From Filimonas zeae (GTDB lineage: Bacteria; Bacteroidota; Bacteroidia; Chitinophagales; Chitinophagaceae): a DNA stretch of 64,000 nt. Each line of letters begins with the position of its first letter. The stretch's first letter is position 1. Positions 54,009 to 63,718 of this stretch are shown here, piece after piece. Where the stretch lies: the NCBI RefSeq assembly GCF_014641615.1, contig NZ_BMIB01000001.1:682769-746768 (forward strand), in the 5' to 3' direction. A program made the translations under genes and the position numbers. Under the pieces are notes generated by a model, which worked only from the letters and a program-made list of their open reading frames with translations, made no database searches and had not been told where the DNA came from.

Positions 54009-56232
54009 TGCAGCTACTGCTTTCACCTCCGGCATTGTATGGGCCTGCGCCTGGTACGAACCTGATGACAGCTCTGTATTCAGTCCCGAGTATTTTGTAG
54101 ACAAACAGTACAGTGCCTTTTTTTACGATAGCGACAATACCTGGTACGATAGGGATGCGCGGGAAGACGCGCCCAACCAGTATGATAACAACGCCAGGTA
54201 TAACCAGGAAACAGTTAAAGATTGGGATGGTTACTTAAACCACCAGCTGCCCCGGGAAACGTTACAGCTGTTGCTTTTTGGTACCAGCCGCCGCGGACTG
54301 GATTCGGTACAGAAAAAGTTATCCGGTACATTGGCCACCCTGCCACCGGCATATGCAGGGGTTACAGGTTTTAAGGGCGATGTACAAAAACTGAAAAATT
54401 TCATCAGCTATGTTACCATAGCCAGAAGGTGCGAAGGTTTTGCGGTGCGTGATACATGGGAGGCCTGGGAAGATAAGCCAGTGGTAAAGGTAGACGCCAC
54501 CCTGGAAAGCGTATTGAAAAATGCCCTGCAGCAGGAAAAAGATGCATTTATACAACAACGTCTGCTGTTTCAGCTGGTGCGCTATTATTATTTTCAGGAT
54601 CGTTTTGTTATCAGTGCAGAAAATAAAGATCAGGTAAAGCCCGATAGTAAAATACTGGTACTGTACAGCAAGTATCAAAATGCTTTTCCACAAAACCTTA
54701 TGTATTACCGTACGCTGGGTTATGTAGCTGGTTACCATTACTATCATGCTAATTATGGGGTAGCCAATTACCTGTATAGCCTGGGTTATAATTATTCTAT
54801 GGATATGAAAATACCCAGTAAATGGAGTTTTCATCCGCAGGAAGAAGAAGATTGGAACGTAACCCTGCAACAGGCTAAGAGCACAGAAGAAAAGATTATA
54901 CTGTGGCATATGCTGGGTATGGAATACGATGCTGCACGGGCTATTCAGGAAATAATTGCGCTGGACCCCAAAACAGATAAGGCTGATCTGTTGCTTACCC
55001 GCTTAATCAATAGCCGGGAGGGCAGTGCAGACACTGCTAAAACAGATATTCATAAAATAGATGCCGTTGCCCGCGCCGGTAAAACTGCCAAACCCTGGTT
55101 ATGGAATCTGGGGGCAGGGTACCTGCATTACATGCAGGGTGATTATAAAGAAGCCACATCGTTTTATAATGCAGCGCAAAAGCAAATGCCTGCCAACAAC
55201 CGCTATCTGGCGGCGCAATACCGGCTGCTGAACATACTGCTATACGTTGAGCAGACAGAAAAGATAGACAGTAAAACAGAGGGGCGTTTAACAGAGCATC
55301 TGAACTGGCTGGCCAATCTGCGCGATCAGGCAGATACTGTTAAGTACCTGCGCTTTAACCATGCGGTAAGTCATGTAGCAAGCGTACTGGCTGCCCGTTA
55401 TAAAAAGCAGGGCGATGTTGTAAAAGCTTTGTGCTTTAACAACGAAACGGAGTATTATAGTGATACCAACCGGGTAATTGCCATGGAAAGGTTTTTAACC
55501 AAACCAGAAAAAACAGCCTACGAAAAGGCCATGCTCCGTTATTATCCGCTGAAGGTGGAAGCATTGTATTACCACCGCGCCACCCTGGCTATGTATGCCG
55601 AAAAAACAGATGAGGCTATAGCGCTGATGCAGAAGGCAGGGGAGAAGGCATTGTATGAGTTGCCAGGTAATCCTTTTAATGGCAGGCTGAACGATTGCCA
55701 CGACTGCGACCATGAAGCAGCACAAAAAGTAAAGTATACGCCGCTAAGCCTGGCTACAAATATTAAAAAAATGAAAGCGGAAATAGCGGCCGGACGGGAT
55801 GTGTACCGCAATGCCCTGCTGCTGGCCAATGCTTACTACAATATTACCCACCATGGTAATGCACGATATTTTTATGAGTCTGTTATTATCAGTGGTTCTT
55901 ATGAGTCAGCCGGGCTGGAGGAAACATATCGTACCATGCTTACTTCCTGCGCCATAGCTGAAAAGTATTACCTGCTGGCTTTACGCAATGCTGCCAACAA
56001 CGAGCAAAGGGCCCGGTGTACTTTTATGGCAGCCAAATGCGAAAGAAATGGTTACTATAACTGGCTGGATACGCAGCCAGATAGTGCACGTGGCACCTGG
56101 GATAACCCTACTTTACCCCCTGCCGGTAAATATTTCCGCTCGCTAAAGGCAGATTATGCGCAAAGCGCTTATTACAAAGAGGTACTGAAAGAGTGTAGTT
56201 ATTTTCGCAGATATGTAAACACCGGTAAATAG
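53938..56232 (+). CDS. Large secreted helical-repeat protein
   Basis: 764 residues from ATG 53938, inside the 3' end of the lipoprotein gene (71-base overlap). N-terminus WKTSWTLLIIFSAATAFTSG is a signal anchor or signal peptide, then Cys-Ala-Trp (VWACAWYEPDD). The rest is rich in Tyr, Gln and helices with TPR/Sel1-like pairs (LWNLGAGYLHYMQGDYKEAT, LMQKAGEKALYELPG) and a CHDCDHEA motif near 605 that could bind metal. Family unknown. The long overlap with its upstream gene implies coupled production, and the last gene of the operon is followed by a hairpin that includes its stop codon. Confidence 0.7.
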   Translation: MNFPRLTRKNTRWKTSWTLLIIFSAATAFTSGIVWACAWYEPDDSSVFSPEYFVDKQYSAFFYDSDNTWYDRDAREDAPNQYDNNARYNQETVKDWDGYLNHQLPRETLQLLLFGTSRRGLDSVQKKLSGTLATLPPAYAGVTGFKGDVQKLKNFISYVTIARRCEGFAVRDTWEAWEDKPVVKVDATLESVLKNALQQEKDAFIQQRLLFQLVRYYYFQDRFVISAENKDQVKPDSKILVLYSKYQNAFPQNLMYYRTLGYVAGYHYYHANYGVANYLYSLGYNYSMDMKIPSKWSFHPQEEEDWNVTLQQAKSTEEKIILWHMLGMEYDAARAIQEIIALDPKTDKADLLLTRLINSREGSADTAKTDIHKIDAVARAGKTAKPWLWNLGAGYLHYMQGDYKEATSFYNAAQKQMPANNRYLAAQYRLLNILLYVEQTEKIDSKTEGRLTEHLNWLANLRDQADTVKYLRFNHAVSHVASVLAARYKKQGDVVKALCFNNETEYYSDTNRVIAMERFLTKPEKTAYEKAMLRYYPLKVEALYYHRATLAMYAEKTDEAIALMQKAGEKALYELPGNPFNGRLNDCHDCDHEAAQKVKYTPLSLATNIKKMKAEIAAGRDVYRNALLLANAYYNITHHGNARYFYESVIISGSYESAGLEETYRTMLTSCAIAEKYYLLALRNAANNEQRARCTFMAAKCERNGYYNWLDTQPDSARGTWDNPTLPPAGKYFRSLKADYAQSAYYKEVLKECSYFRRYVNTGK

Positions 56233-56240
56233 CCGGTGTT
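56218..56240 (+). terminator. Terminator overlapping a stop codon
   Basis: AACACCGG (56218-56225), loop TAAATAG, CCGGTGTT (56233-56240), then TTCTTTT. The loop contains the TAG stop of the upstream gene. Confidence 0.75.
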
Positions 56241-56245
56241 TTCTT

Positions 56246-56854
56246 TTACAGGTGTTTCAGCAACTCCCGCAGTTCGTTAAACTGCTCCTGAGGTAACATT
56301 CCATTGAGTGTAATAGTGCCTTCATCGTTAATACGTATTTCTACTTTGTTACTAATGGTATTCAGCTGGCTTTCCAGATGCTGATAGCGTGGTGTTTGAA
56401 AAAAGATACGTTGATTGGATGAGCCTACCCAGGGGCGTGAAAAATCGGTCAACTCCTGCATATAGGGGCCATCTACAAAAATATCACAGAGGTCTATAAT
56501 GGCTTTTTGTGCTGCACCACCTGATGCCAGTAAGGTTTCGCGGGTATAGCCGCTGAACAGCATCAGCGAAAGGCCCTGTGCGGTAACGGCCTGCAATAAA
56601 GGTAGCAGGGCTTCTGCCTGGTCCATAGGTTCACCGCCTAATACCGTTAATCCTTCAATATCAGGGGTAGCCAGTATTTGCTGTATCAGTTGGTCAGTGT
56701 CAGCTATACGGCCCTTGTGTTTATCCCAGGTATGAGGTACCATGCAGCCTTTGCAGCGTATGGCGCAACCCTGTACCCAAAGGCAGGCACGGTTACCGGG
56801 GCCTTCAGCCGCGGTAACCGGTATAAAGTTGTGTATATAAAGTGGCTGCTTCAT
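56246..56854 (-). CDS. NrdG-like radical SAM protein
   Basis: 202 residues. The cluster motif CxxxCxxC is WVQGCAIRCKGC (C30, C34, C37), binding the 4Fe-4S centre that splits S-adenosylmethionine. TVLGGEPMDQAEALLPLLQA and LMLFSGYTRETLL follow the pattern of the activating proteins of anaerobic ribonucleotide reductase and pyruvate formate-lyase, as does YMQELTDFSRPWVGSSNQRI. No nrdD or pflB is adjacent. Instead it is the last gene of the Ycf46-type operon, with its ATG overlapping the previous stop (TAATG), so it probably modifies or serves a protein of that operon (inference). Confidence 0.85.
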   Translation of the reverse strand: MKQPLYIHNFIPVTAAEGPGNRACLWVQGCAIRCKGCMVPHTWDKHKGRIADTDQLIQQILATPDIEGLTVLGGEPMDQAEALLPLLQAVTAQGLSLMLFSGYTRETLLASGGAAQKAIIDLCDIFVDGPYMQELTDFSRPWVGSSNQRIFFQTPRYQHLESQLNTISNKVEIRINDEGTITLNGMLPQEQFNELRELLKHL

Positions 56855-57945
56855 TAAATATCCAGCACCCTGCCGCCGCTGTTGCTACCGTTGTTGTTTC
56901 TGGATACGCTATAGTTCAGCTGGTTTTCTATTCTGTCAATTACCATATCTGAAAGCCGGGAGCGTGCAGCAAAATCATCACGGTGCATAAAAGGGCCGCC
57001 GCTGTTGCGTTGCTGAATAATGGCTTTTGCCTGTATAGAGCTGATGCCGGGAATACCTGCCAGCTGCGCTTCATTTAAAAAGTTGATGTATATCGGATCA
57101 CCTGTAGAGGCAACAGTGGTGCTGATGATGTCGTTATTATTTTCCAGCTGGCTCAGGAAGTCATCTCCGGAAATACTTTCCGTTTCGGTGCTCTGGTTGC
57201 GTGTATCAAACAAAGAAAGGTCATCACCCGGCACAGGGCGCCGGCCTGGCTGCCGTGGATTGGTTTGCCTGCGGTTGTTAGCAGGGGCAGGCTGACTAAA
57301 TGCCTGCTGCTGATTGCCTGAGGTGGTGTAGCTTGTATTTTCTGTAGCTCTGGTTTTAAACAGAACAACACAATAGTACAGACCCATGATATAAGTAGCC
57401 AATACAATAAAGATGGGCCACAAGGGCTCCTCTCTTTCTTTGTACATGTAGTGCCATACAAAATCCTCTGTTTCCTTGAGTACCGCTGTTTGCACACTGC
57501 TGTCTTTCTGTGCGGCCAGCCGGTGCAGACTGTTCAGGTAAGGAACCAGTTTGTCATGCGATTCACTGGAAAAATCGCGGTCCACTGCATGTTGCAGCAT
57601 CTTTTTCAGCTTTTTATTATTTCCGTGATTTGCAGCTATTTTAGGCCATGCTGTTTTTACCAGAGAATCCAGTTGCAGCGTATCCACTTTTGTGTCAGCC
57701 CTGGTACTGGCGATAGCCAGGTTTACCTGCAGTGCCAGTTCGCTGGCCATGGGCGTTGTTTCGCCATGGGTGTCTGAATCGGAGTTGGCTATACTGGCGG
57801 CGAAAGTAACCACCAGTGCCACCAGCAGCAGTATCCTTCTCTTGTGTTTACGGTTAAACGCCATAACAGTAGCCACTATCAGGTTAACCACAGGAATAAG
57901 GCCTATAAGAATGCCGAAAAATGTTGCTACCAGACTGTTACCCAT
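56854..57945 (-). CDS. Membrane protein with C-terminal ComEA-like helix-hairpin-helix
   Basis: 363 residues. Membrane helices at about 8-30, 38-55 and 178-198; a soluble helical stretch between (LQLDSLVKTAWPKIAANHGN); a Gln/Asn/Pro-rich linker 205-280; and at 285-345 a helix-hairpin-helix unit (YINFLNEAQLAGIPGISSIQ, AKAIIQQRNSGGPF, DDFAARSRLSD) like ComEA/T2SK domains that bind DNA or protein. It overlaps its upstream neighbour's stop (57938-57945) and its downstream neighbour's start, so it is fully part of the operon. Probably recruits the ATPase or its client to the membrane (inference). Confidence 0.75.
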   Translation of the reverse strand: MGNSLVATFFGILIGLIPVVNLIVATVMAFNRKHKRRILLLVALVVTFAASIANSDSDTHGETTPMASELALQVNLAIASTRADTKVDTLQLDSLVKTAWPKIAANHGNNKKLKKMLQHAVDRDFSSESHDKLVPYLNSLHRLAAQKDSSVQTAVLKETEDFVWHYMYKEREEPLWPIFIVLATYIMGLYYCVVLFKTRATENTSYTTSGNQQQAFSQPAPANNRRQTNPRQPGRRPVPGDDLSLFDTRNQSTETESISGDDFLSQLENNNDIISTTVASTGDPIYINFLNEAQLAGIPGISSIQAKAIIQQRNSGGPFMHRDDFAARSRLSDMVIDRIENQLNYSVSRNNNGSNSGGRVLDI

Positions 57946-58156
57946 TTTGTTGGTTTAAGGAGGTTTGATCGTTCTGAGAAGAAGTGCTTTGCTGATAGTA
58001 TTCTGCTGTAAGGGTTTCGTCTGTTGCCTTTCCGTTTACAATTTCTTCTATCAGCGATAAGTATTTTTTGCAGTCAGGACCGGGCACACCGCTAACCTCT
58101 GCTTTTACATATCCGTCTTTGTCTATAGCTATAATAATCTGCTTATTGCCGGCCAT
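57938..58156 (-). CDS. DUF2997 family small protein
   Basis: 72 residues. KQIIIAIDKDGYVKAEVSGV, PGPDC, KKYLSLIEEIVNGKAT match DUF2997 (about 60-70 residues: two strands, a conserved Cys, one helix). In cyanobacteria these are encoded next to DUF1257/ycf35 and the AAA+ protein Ycf46, as here. The C-terminal 20 residues are a Ser/Gln/Asn tail. ATG overlaps the previous gene's stop (TAATG) and its own stop overlaps the next gene. Function unknown. Confidence 0.82.
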   Translation of the reverse strand: MAGNKQIIIAIDKDGYVKAEVSGVPGPDCKKYLSLIEEIVNGKATDETLTAEYYQQSTSSQNDQTSLNQQNG

Positions 58157-58602
58157 TAGCTGTTGATTTGATAGGTTAATACAATAGACTGATCCTGCTG
58201 CACCGCTTCCTGCGCCAGCACCAATCCTTTTTCTTCCGCTTTTTCTTTTAACTGCGTGTATACATAATCCTGTACCACGCGGCCGTATTCCTCTGTTAAC
58301 TGCAAAACAAATCTGTCTACTTCATCGTCTGTAACCAGGCCGGTAACGTTAATAGAAAACGTGCCGTTATCTGCCTTGAAAAAAGAAATGGTGGGGCTAA
58401 ACCGGGGAGTATCCAGCTGGTAGGTGCCCCGTGATACATTGCCTGCACCCAGGTTGGCCAGGGTTTTTTCCAATAAAGCCTGGTTGCGTATGTTAGTAGG
58501 TCTTATCACTCCTTCGTTGTCTGTGTCTGTAGGGGTGGCAAGGGCACTGCCAACGGTAGTGGATAATATTACAAACGGGATTACTGAAATAATAATGCTC
58601 AT
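58156..58602 (-). CDS. Ycf35-like (DUF1257-related) protein with N-terminal hydrophobic segment
   Basis: 148 residues. It opens with a hydrophobic stretch (MSIIISVIPFVILSTTVGSA) that plastid Ycf35 lacks. Residues 40-148 follow the DUF1257 plan: NQALLEKTLANLGAGNV, strand FSPTISFFKADNGTFSINVT, helix VDRFVLQLTEEYGRVVQDYV, and the end LVLAQEAVQQDQSIVLTYQ. The similarity is by pattern and by gene order and is not strong by sequence. Sits between the ATPase gene (9 bases upstream) and DUF2997. Confidence 0.7.
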   Translation of the reverse strand: MSIIISVIPFVILSTTVGSALATPTDTDNEGVIRPTNIRNQALLEKTLANLGAGNVSRGTYQLDTPRFSPTISFFKADNGTFSINVTGLVTDDEVDRFVLQLTEEYGRVVQDYVYTQLKEKAEEKGLVLAQEAVQQDQSIVLTYQINS

Positions 58603-58611
58603 ACAATGGTT

Positions 58612-60255
58612 TTAAAATTCAACACTTCGGCCGCCTCTGGGTATCAGTTCCGGCTCCGGTTTTTTAGGGGTGGTAGTGTCCTGCACCGTATCTATTTCTC
58701 CGGCTACTTTGTGGTGCAGCGAGGTGGCAGATACGGCCCTTACATTGGCCCATTCCCGTATAGCTCTTATTTTTTCGGCCTGTGTAACTATTAAAGGAAC
58801 GGTGTTGTCAATGGCAGTAATAAAATCGTTCAGGGTAATAGCTCTGTTTTCGGCAAAAGCTTCAAAAAGGGCAGAGATAACTACCTGCTCAATTTCGGCA
58901 CCTGTAAAGCCTTCCGTTTTATCGGTAAGGGTATTGATAAAGGCATCATCTATAACAGTGGTGCCGCTTACTTCCGGATGGGTAATGCGTTTTTTCAGGT
59001 GAATGCTCAGGATAATCTTTCTTTCTGCCTGTGTAGGCAGGTCCACAAAAAATATTTCATCAAAACGCCCTTTACGCAGCAGTTCCGGTGGCAACGAATC
59101 TATATTGTTGGCGGTAGCCACCACGAATACAAACTTCTCTTTCTCCTGCATCCAGGTAAGAAAGGTGCCGAATATGCGGGTAGCCACACCGCTATCGCCG
59201 GAGGAGCCTACGCCCGAAAAAGCTTTTTCTATTTCATCAATCCACAGCACACAGGGGGCCATAGACTCAGCGGTTTGTATTACGCTGCGCATGTTTCTTT
59301 CACTGCTGCCTACCAGGCCACTGAATACGGCACCCATATCCAGCCGCAGCAACGGCACATTCCAGGAGGTGCTTACGGTTTTGGCGGTAAGGCTTTTGCC
59401 ACAGCCGGGTAAACCCGTAATCATTACGCCTCTGGGTGCAGGCAGGTTGTATTTATGCGCACGTTCTGACCAGGAAGAGGTACGTTTCTCCAGCCATTTT
59501 TTCAGATTTTCCAGGCCACCTATATCCTCCATTTTCAGTTTAGGAATACTAAATTCCAATAGACCGTTGCGCTGAATAATCTGCTTTTTTTCTTCTGCAA
59601 TGGTGCTGATGTCCTGTGCATCCAACACGCCGTCTTTTACAATAGATAAAGCAAAAGCATTTTCAGCCTCGTTCAACGTAAGGCCGCAGGCGGCTTCGCA
59701 AAGGCGGGTTACGGTTTGCTCATCTGCAATATCAAAACGAAGTTTTTTGTTCTGCCGGTTTTGTTCAATCAGCGTAAAAAGTACTTCCCGTATTTCTTCG
59801 CGCGTTGGCAAAGCAAATTCCTTAATGAGCACTTCTTTCTGCAGTGCATCCGGAATAAACTTGTCGTGCCCGGTAATAATCACCGTTTTTAAATGGTTGC
59901 CATTTTTAATACGCCATACCAGATCTTTTAATAAGCGTATAACGGCCTGGTCGCACTGCGGTAAGGCTAAAAAAGAATACAGATCTTTTAATATAAATAC
60001 GCCATCTTCCGGCAAAGTATCTATCATTTCCAACGCGCGGGCGGGTGTGCGTATATCTGCTTTTTCAGGTTGGCCATTTTTAATAAAACCATCCGTAACG
60101 GTCCATTCCCATAAAGCCCGGGGTTTGCTGAAAAAGCTGGTATCTGCCAGCATGTTCTGAACAGTGGTAATAAAGCGTTTCTCTTCCCAGGTAAGCACGT
60201 AAATCAGCGGAAATCGTGCTTTAATCAGCGCAGATAGTTCAGAGTTGAATGCCAT
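58612..60255 (-). CDS. AAA+ ATPase, Ycf46-like
   Basis: 547 residues. N-terminal P-loop-like domain without Walker A ([40 protein letters not shown]), as in Ycf46/'DUF1257-associated' ATPases, then an active FtsH/Cdc48-like AAA+ module: [13 protein letters not shown] (K287), [11 protein letters not shown] (D340, E341), sensor VATANN, arginine fingers in [14 protein letters not shown]. Intact, so an ATP-driven remodeller. The C-terminus ([20 protein letters not shown]) is short. First gene of the leftward five-gene operon 60255-56246. Ycf46 is linked to photosynthesis and carbon uptake in cyanobacteria; in this heterotroph the client must be something else. Confidence 0.85.
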   Translation of the reverse strand: MAFNSELSALIKARFPLIYVLTWEEKRFITTVQNMLADTSFFSKPRALWEWTVTDGFIKNGQPEKADIRTPARALEMIDTLPEDGVFILKDLYSFLALPQCDQAVIRLLKDLVWRIKNGNHLKTVIITGHDKFIPDALQKEVLIKEFALPTREEIREVLFTLIEQNRQNKKLRFDIADEQTVTRLCEAACGLTLNEAENAFALSIVKDGVLDAQDISTIAEEKKQIIQRNGLLEFSIPKLKMEDIGGLENLKKWLEKRTSSWSERAHKYNLPAPRGVMITGLPGCGKSLTAKTVSTSWNVPLLRLDMGAVFSGLVGSSERNMRSVIQTAESMAPCVLWIDEIEKAFSGVGSSGDSGVATRIFGTFLTWMQEKEKFVFVVATANNIDSLPPELLRKGRFDEIFFVDLPTQAERKIILSIHLKKRITHPEVSGTTVIDDAFINTLTDKTEGFTGAEIEQVVISALFEAFAENRAITLNDFITAIDNTVPLIVTQAEKIRAIREWANVRAVSATSLHHKVAGEIDTVQDTTTPKKPEPELIPRGGRSVEF

Positions 60256-60317
60256 GTCTATTGTTGTTTTGTACCGGTAATTCCGGTTGTATGCAATAAT
60301 AACAAAACAGCCTGATA

Positions 60318-61799
60318 TTACAGGTCTATCGATTTCTGCAGAATGTGTATTACTTTTTCCATCTCTTCAAAGCTAAGGCTGCCAAAACCTACGCGCATGG
60401 CGGCCAGCTGCTGGTTCTGATACAAGAGTGTTTTGGGCATAAACAGGTTATTCTGTGCGCATTGTTTACTCAGTTGAAGGAGGTTGGGGCGTTTGTTCCA
60501 TTCCAGCCAGAAGGCAAGCCCGCCGGTTGGTACCTCAAACGTAACTTCATCAGGTAAGTGTGTTTGAAGCAGCTGTGCAAAATAATCTCTTCTTTCCTGG
60601 TATACCTTTAACGATTTTCGCAGGTAGCGGTGAATTTCACCTTCCTGTATCATTTCTCCTAACGCCTGTTCCATCAATATATCCCCCTGCCGGTCTATAA
60701 TACCCAGATACTTGCGCATTTCTGCCATCAGGTTTTCCGGCGCTACCAGAAAGCCGGTTCTGAAACCCGGTGCCAGCGATTTGCCAAAGGAACCGGTGTA
60801 TACAACCATGCCTGCGGTATCAGCACTGCATAGTGGTAGTACCGGACTTTTATTATAATGGAAATCGTAATCATAATCATCTTCCAGAATAATAAAACCC
60901 TGCTCTGCAGCCAGTTGCAGCAGACGTATGCGGCGTTCGGCACTCAGCGTAACGGTAGTGGGGTAGTGGTGGTGCGGGGTAATATATACCATTCGCACTC
61001 GGTGCAGGCGGCATATATCAGCTATGGCTTCCACGTCAATGCCTTCCCGGTCAACCGGCACTGTTTTTATCACCGCGCCATTCTTCTGAAAAATCATGTT
61101 CATGGAAAAATAGCTGAGGTCTGCTACCAGTACCAGATCGCCTTCTGAAAGCAGTATACGCGAGGTTATGTACACGCTCATTTCCGTACTGCGGGTAATG
61201 AGCAGATTTTTACCGGAAATATGCAGTCCCCGCGATAGGTTGAGGTAGTTGCAAAGGTTGGCTTTGAAGTATTCACTGCCTTCCTGGTTATAACCGGTAA
61301 GTTTTTTCCGGTTGGATTTACGTTTGAGGTTGGAGCTGTATACGCGCGAAAGATCATCCATCTGCAACAGACGTATATCAGGCGCTCCATCGTTCAGTAC
61401 ATACTCACAACCAGAAAACTCGAATGGGTTATCGAGTATGTTGGTTTGTTCAAAATGAAAGCCGGTTTGTTGCGGATACTGGTTAATGACTGCTGACTGA
61501 CTGCTTTGTATTTTGAGGGGCCGGTTGTTAAAACCATGTAATACCACGGTGCCTTTATTGGGCAGGCTTTTAATCCACCCCTGCACTTCCAGTTCTTCAT
61601 AGGCAGCAATAACAGTGTTGCGGTGTACGCCCAGTAACTGGCTCAGCGCTCGTGTGCCGGGCAGTTTGGCATCTGCTATCAGGTAACCCCGTTGTATAAA
61701 ATGGATAAACTGGTCGGCTATCTGCCGGAATACCGGAGTGGCCGATTCCCGGTTTATCTGCACCAGGCTTTTGTAAGGTATGTCTGCCATACTGCTCAT
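60318..61799 (-). CDS. MocR/PdxR-family transcription regulator (GntR-HTH plus aminotransferase fold)
   Basis: 493 residues, cytoplasmic. Winged-helix GntR domain at 10-85 (FIQRGYLIADAKLPGTRALS, QLLGVHRNTVIAAYEELEVQ), linker, then a fold-type I aminotransferase domain with the pyridoxal phosphate lysine in GSFGKSLAPGFRTG (K340), LLITRSTEMSVYITSRILLS and ILEDDYDYDFHYN. Typical length. Such proteins sense pyridoxal phosphate or an amino acid derivative and usually act on a divergent neighbour; here the upstream gene is on the same strand, so the target is unclear. ATG 61790 is an alternative start. Confidence 0.9.
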   Translation of the reverse strand: MSSMADIPYKSLVQINRESATPVFRQIADQFIHFIQRGYLIADAKLPGTRALSQLLGVHRNTVIAAYEELEVQGWIKSLPNKGTVVLHGFNNRPLKIQSSQSAVINQYPQQTGFHFEQTNILDNPFEFSGCEYVLNDGAPDIRLLQMDDLSRVYSSNLKRKSNRKKLTGYNQEGSEYFKANLCNYLNLSRGLHISGKNLLITRSTEMSVYITSRILLSEGDLVLVADLSYFSMNMIFQKNGAVIKTVPVDREGIDVEAIADICRLHRVRMVYITPHHHYPTTVTLSAERRIRLLQLAAEQGFIILEDDYDYDFHYNKSPVLPLCSADTAGMVVYTGSFGKSLAPGFRTGFLVAPENLMAEMRKYLGIIDRQGDILMEQALGEMIQEGEIHRYLRKSLKVYQERRDYFAQLLQTHLPDEVTFEVPTGGLAFWLEWNKRPNLLQLSKQCAQNNLFMPKTLLYQNQQLAAMRVGFGSLSFEEMEKVIHILQKSIDL

Positions 61800-61867
61800 A
61801 TACCATCTTTCCCTAAGGCAGGGTGGGGCAATTTACGGCAAATCTGGTCAATTGCTTCCAAAGCTGG

Positions 61868-63628
61868 TTACCGGGAAAGAAGGGCGCCTGCGGTCCAGGC
61901 CATTTTTTGTGTTTGTATGGGAAGGTTGTTTAACGCCTGGGTGTTACCAGCACTAAAGTGATACCAGCCTGCAGCAAACACCCGCAGCTTTCGTGATATT
62001 TCCTGCGAGCATTCCAGGCCGATAAACCAGAGATGGGTATTGACTTTCCATTTTTTGGATGCAGGGTCGGTATACTTTACTGAAAAGGTGTTAAGGCCTG
62101 CTATGGGGTTTACCGAAAACGGTGCGCCTGTACGGTTAGCGGTGATATGTGGAGACAGCGCGTAGGTGGTCATATTCATATTAGCTCCACCCACCCCAAA
62201 GTTAGATACGGTAGTCAGGTGAAAATAAAGCGGACGATACAGATGTATGTTGAAAGCAAGGCCCGCCATATATGCTGAAAGCGGCTTTACAGGAGGATGC
62301 ACCTGTAGCGGTGCATGTGCAAGGGCTACCCCATAAGTGTACCTGGTTTGAATAAACCGGAGCAGGGTGGCCAGCTTACCGCTGCCAACAGAATCAGACC
62401 GGGCTTTTTGCCTTTGCAGGCTATCGGAGTTAACCGGTTCTGCAGGGCGTATATAGCCATTGGCTTCTGCTTCGCGGAATTGTTGTACATAAGTTTGCCA
62501 TAAAGTGGAATCTGTTGTGACATTGGTTTGCTGCACATCATCGGCGCTTTGTATTACTTCTTTATAGCCGAACTTTTCCACGTTAACAGTATCCAAAGAG
62601 GTTGTTGTAAATTCCGCAGAAGAAGTAGAATGTATTTTCTGATGTTTGGCATAGCGTACATCCCGTTTTACAGATAGCAAGGTCCAGCTATGGCTACCCT
62701 TTTGATATTCCACTTCCAGATGTACTGTATCCATGGCAATATATAATAATGGTTCTACATTCACGTACGTAAAAGCGCCTGCTACAAATGCGTAATCCGA
62801 AGTGTCAATATACAGCCTGCCTTCCAGCTTGTCATAGTTCACTCCCTTTGCGCCTGCTTTGGAGGCTACGTCTATTTCAAAGCAACGATGGTTTGCATAC
62901 ACGGTTTTGCCCAACAGTGTATAGGAATACTGGCGCAGGCGGTCTATATCAGCAAAGTCTGTTCTGTTATGCACAAAATCGTATTTAGGCGCCAGGCTGT
63001 AAACCGTTTTCCAGGCCATTGTGCTATAAGGGTTGTAGTCTGTAGCCGTATTAATGGTTGCCTGATTGGCAATCAGCTTTACTTCTCCCTGTCGTTTTTT
63101 ACTATAGGGCCACGTGTAAATGGCAACCGCAGCATCGTTCTGGTATATATAGCCGTTGTCCTGGTTCCGCTTCAGGCGCAACAAACCGTTCATGATAAAC
63201 GGCCGGGAAGGATAATTGACCGGGATGCGCTCAATGGCCTTTTTTATGATACTGTTGGCTTCATTTCTAATCACCACTTCGGGCAGATTATTTATACCTT
63301 CTGTTAGCTCTATTATAATAGCAGTATTTACATGCTTGTAAAAGGTGGTTTGCGTAAGGTAGCCTACGCTGGAACAACTGATGCCTTGTTGGATAAGCAA
63401 TTGAGTATGCTGCTGTAAAACGAATTCTCCGTTTTTATTGGTAATGGCATGCGCTTTTCCTGAACGCAAGGTTGCATTTTCTACCGGCTGCCGCGTGATA
63501 CTGTTGATTACCCTGCCGGTTATTTTTATGGTTTGTGCTGCTGCAAATGGAAGGCTGGCTATATATACCAGTAACAGAAATATAGTTGCTGTAAAAGCTT
63601 GCATGGAAAAGTAACATCTGTTTTGCAT
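61868..63628 (-). CDS. Exported protein with carboxypeptidase regulatory-like N-terminus
   Basis: About 586 residues from ATG 63628; ATG 63604 (MQAFTATIFLLLVYIASLPF) is equally good and gives a cleaner signal peptide. After it, ITGRVINSITRQPVENATLR, KNGEFVLQ and ISCSSVGYLTQT form a CarboxypepD_reg-like domain. The rest (VIRNEANSIIKKAIERIPVN, YPSRPFIMNGLLRLKR) follows the pattern of the Bacteroidota family often named carboxypeptidase-like regulatory domain protein or DUF5686-like, with a beta-rich C-terminus ending SAGNTQALNN. It lies upstream of the MocR regulator on the same strand with a 68-base gap. Outer-membrane or surface location likely. Confidence 0.75.
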   Translation of the reverse strand: MQNRCYFSMQAFTATIFLLLVYIASLPFAAAQTIKITGRVINSITRQPVENATLRSGKAHAITNKNGEFVLQQHTQLLIQQGISCSSVGYLTQTTFYKHVNTAIIIELTEGINNLPEVVIRNEANSIIKKAIERIPVNYPSRPFIMNGLLRLKRNQDNGYIYQNDAAVAIYTWPYSKKRQGEVKLIANQATINTATDYNPYSTMAWKTVYSLAPKYDFVHNRTDFADIDRLRQYSYTLLGKTVYANHRCFEIDVASKAGAKGVNYDKLEGRLYIDTSDYAFVAGAFTYVNVEPLLYIAMDTVHLEVEYQKGSHSWTLLSVKRDVRYAKHQKIHSTSSAEFTTTSLDTVNVEKFGYKEVIQSADDVQQTNVTTDSTLWQTYVQQFREAEANGYIRPAEPVNSDSLQRQKARSDSVGSGKLATLLRFIQTRYTYGVALAHAPLQVHPPVKPLSAYMAGLAFNIHLYRPLYFHLTTVSNFGVGGANMNMTTYALSPHITANRTGAPFSVNPIAGLNTFSVKYTDPASKKWKVNTHLWFIGLECSQEISRKLRVFAAGWYHFSAGNTQALNNLPIQTQKMAWTAGALLSR

Positions 63629-63718
63629 GGTTGCGTTGGCTTTGGGTTGTACTGGCAATTAATTATATAAGTATGCTTTAGCCTGATAAATATAGTGTTT
63701 GGAAATATGGTGCAATTG

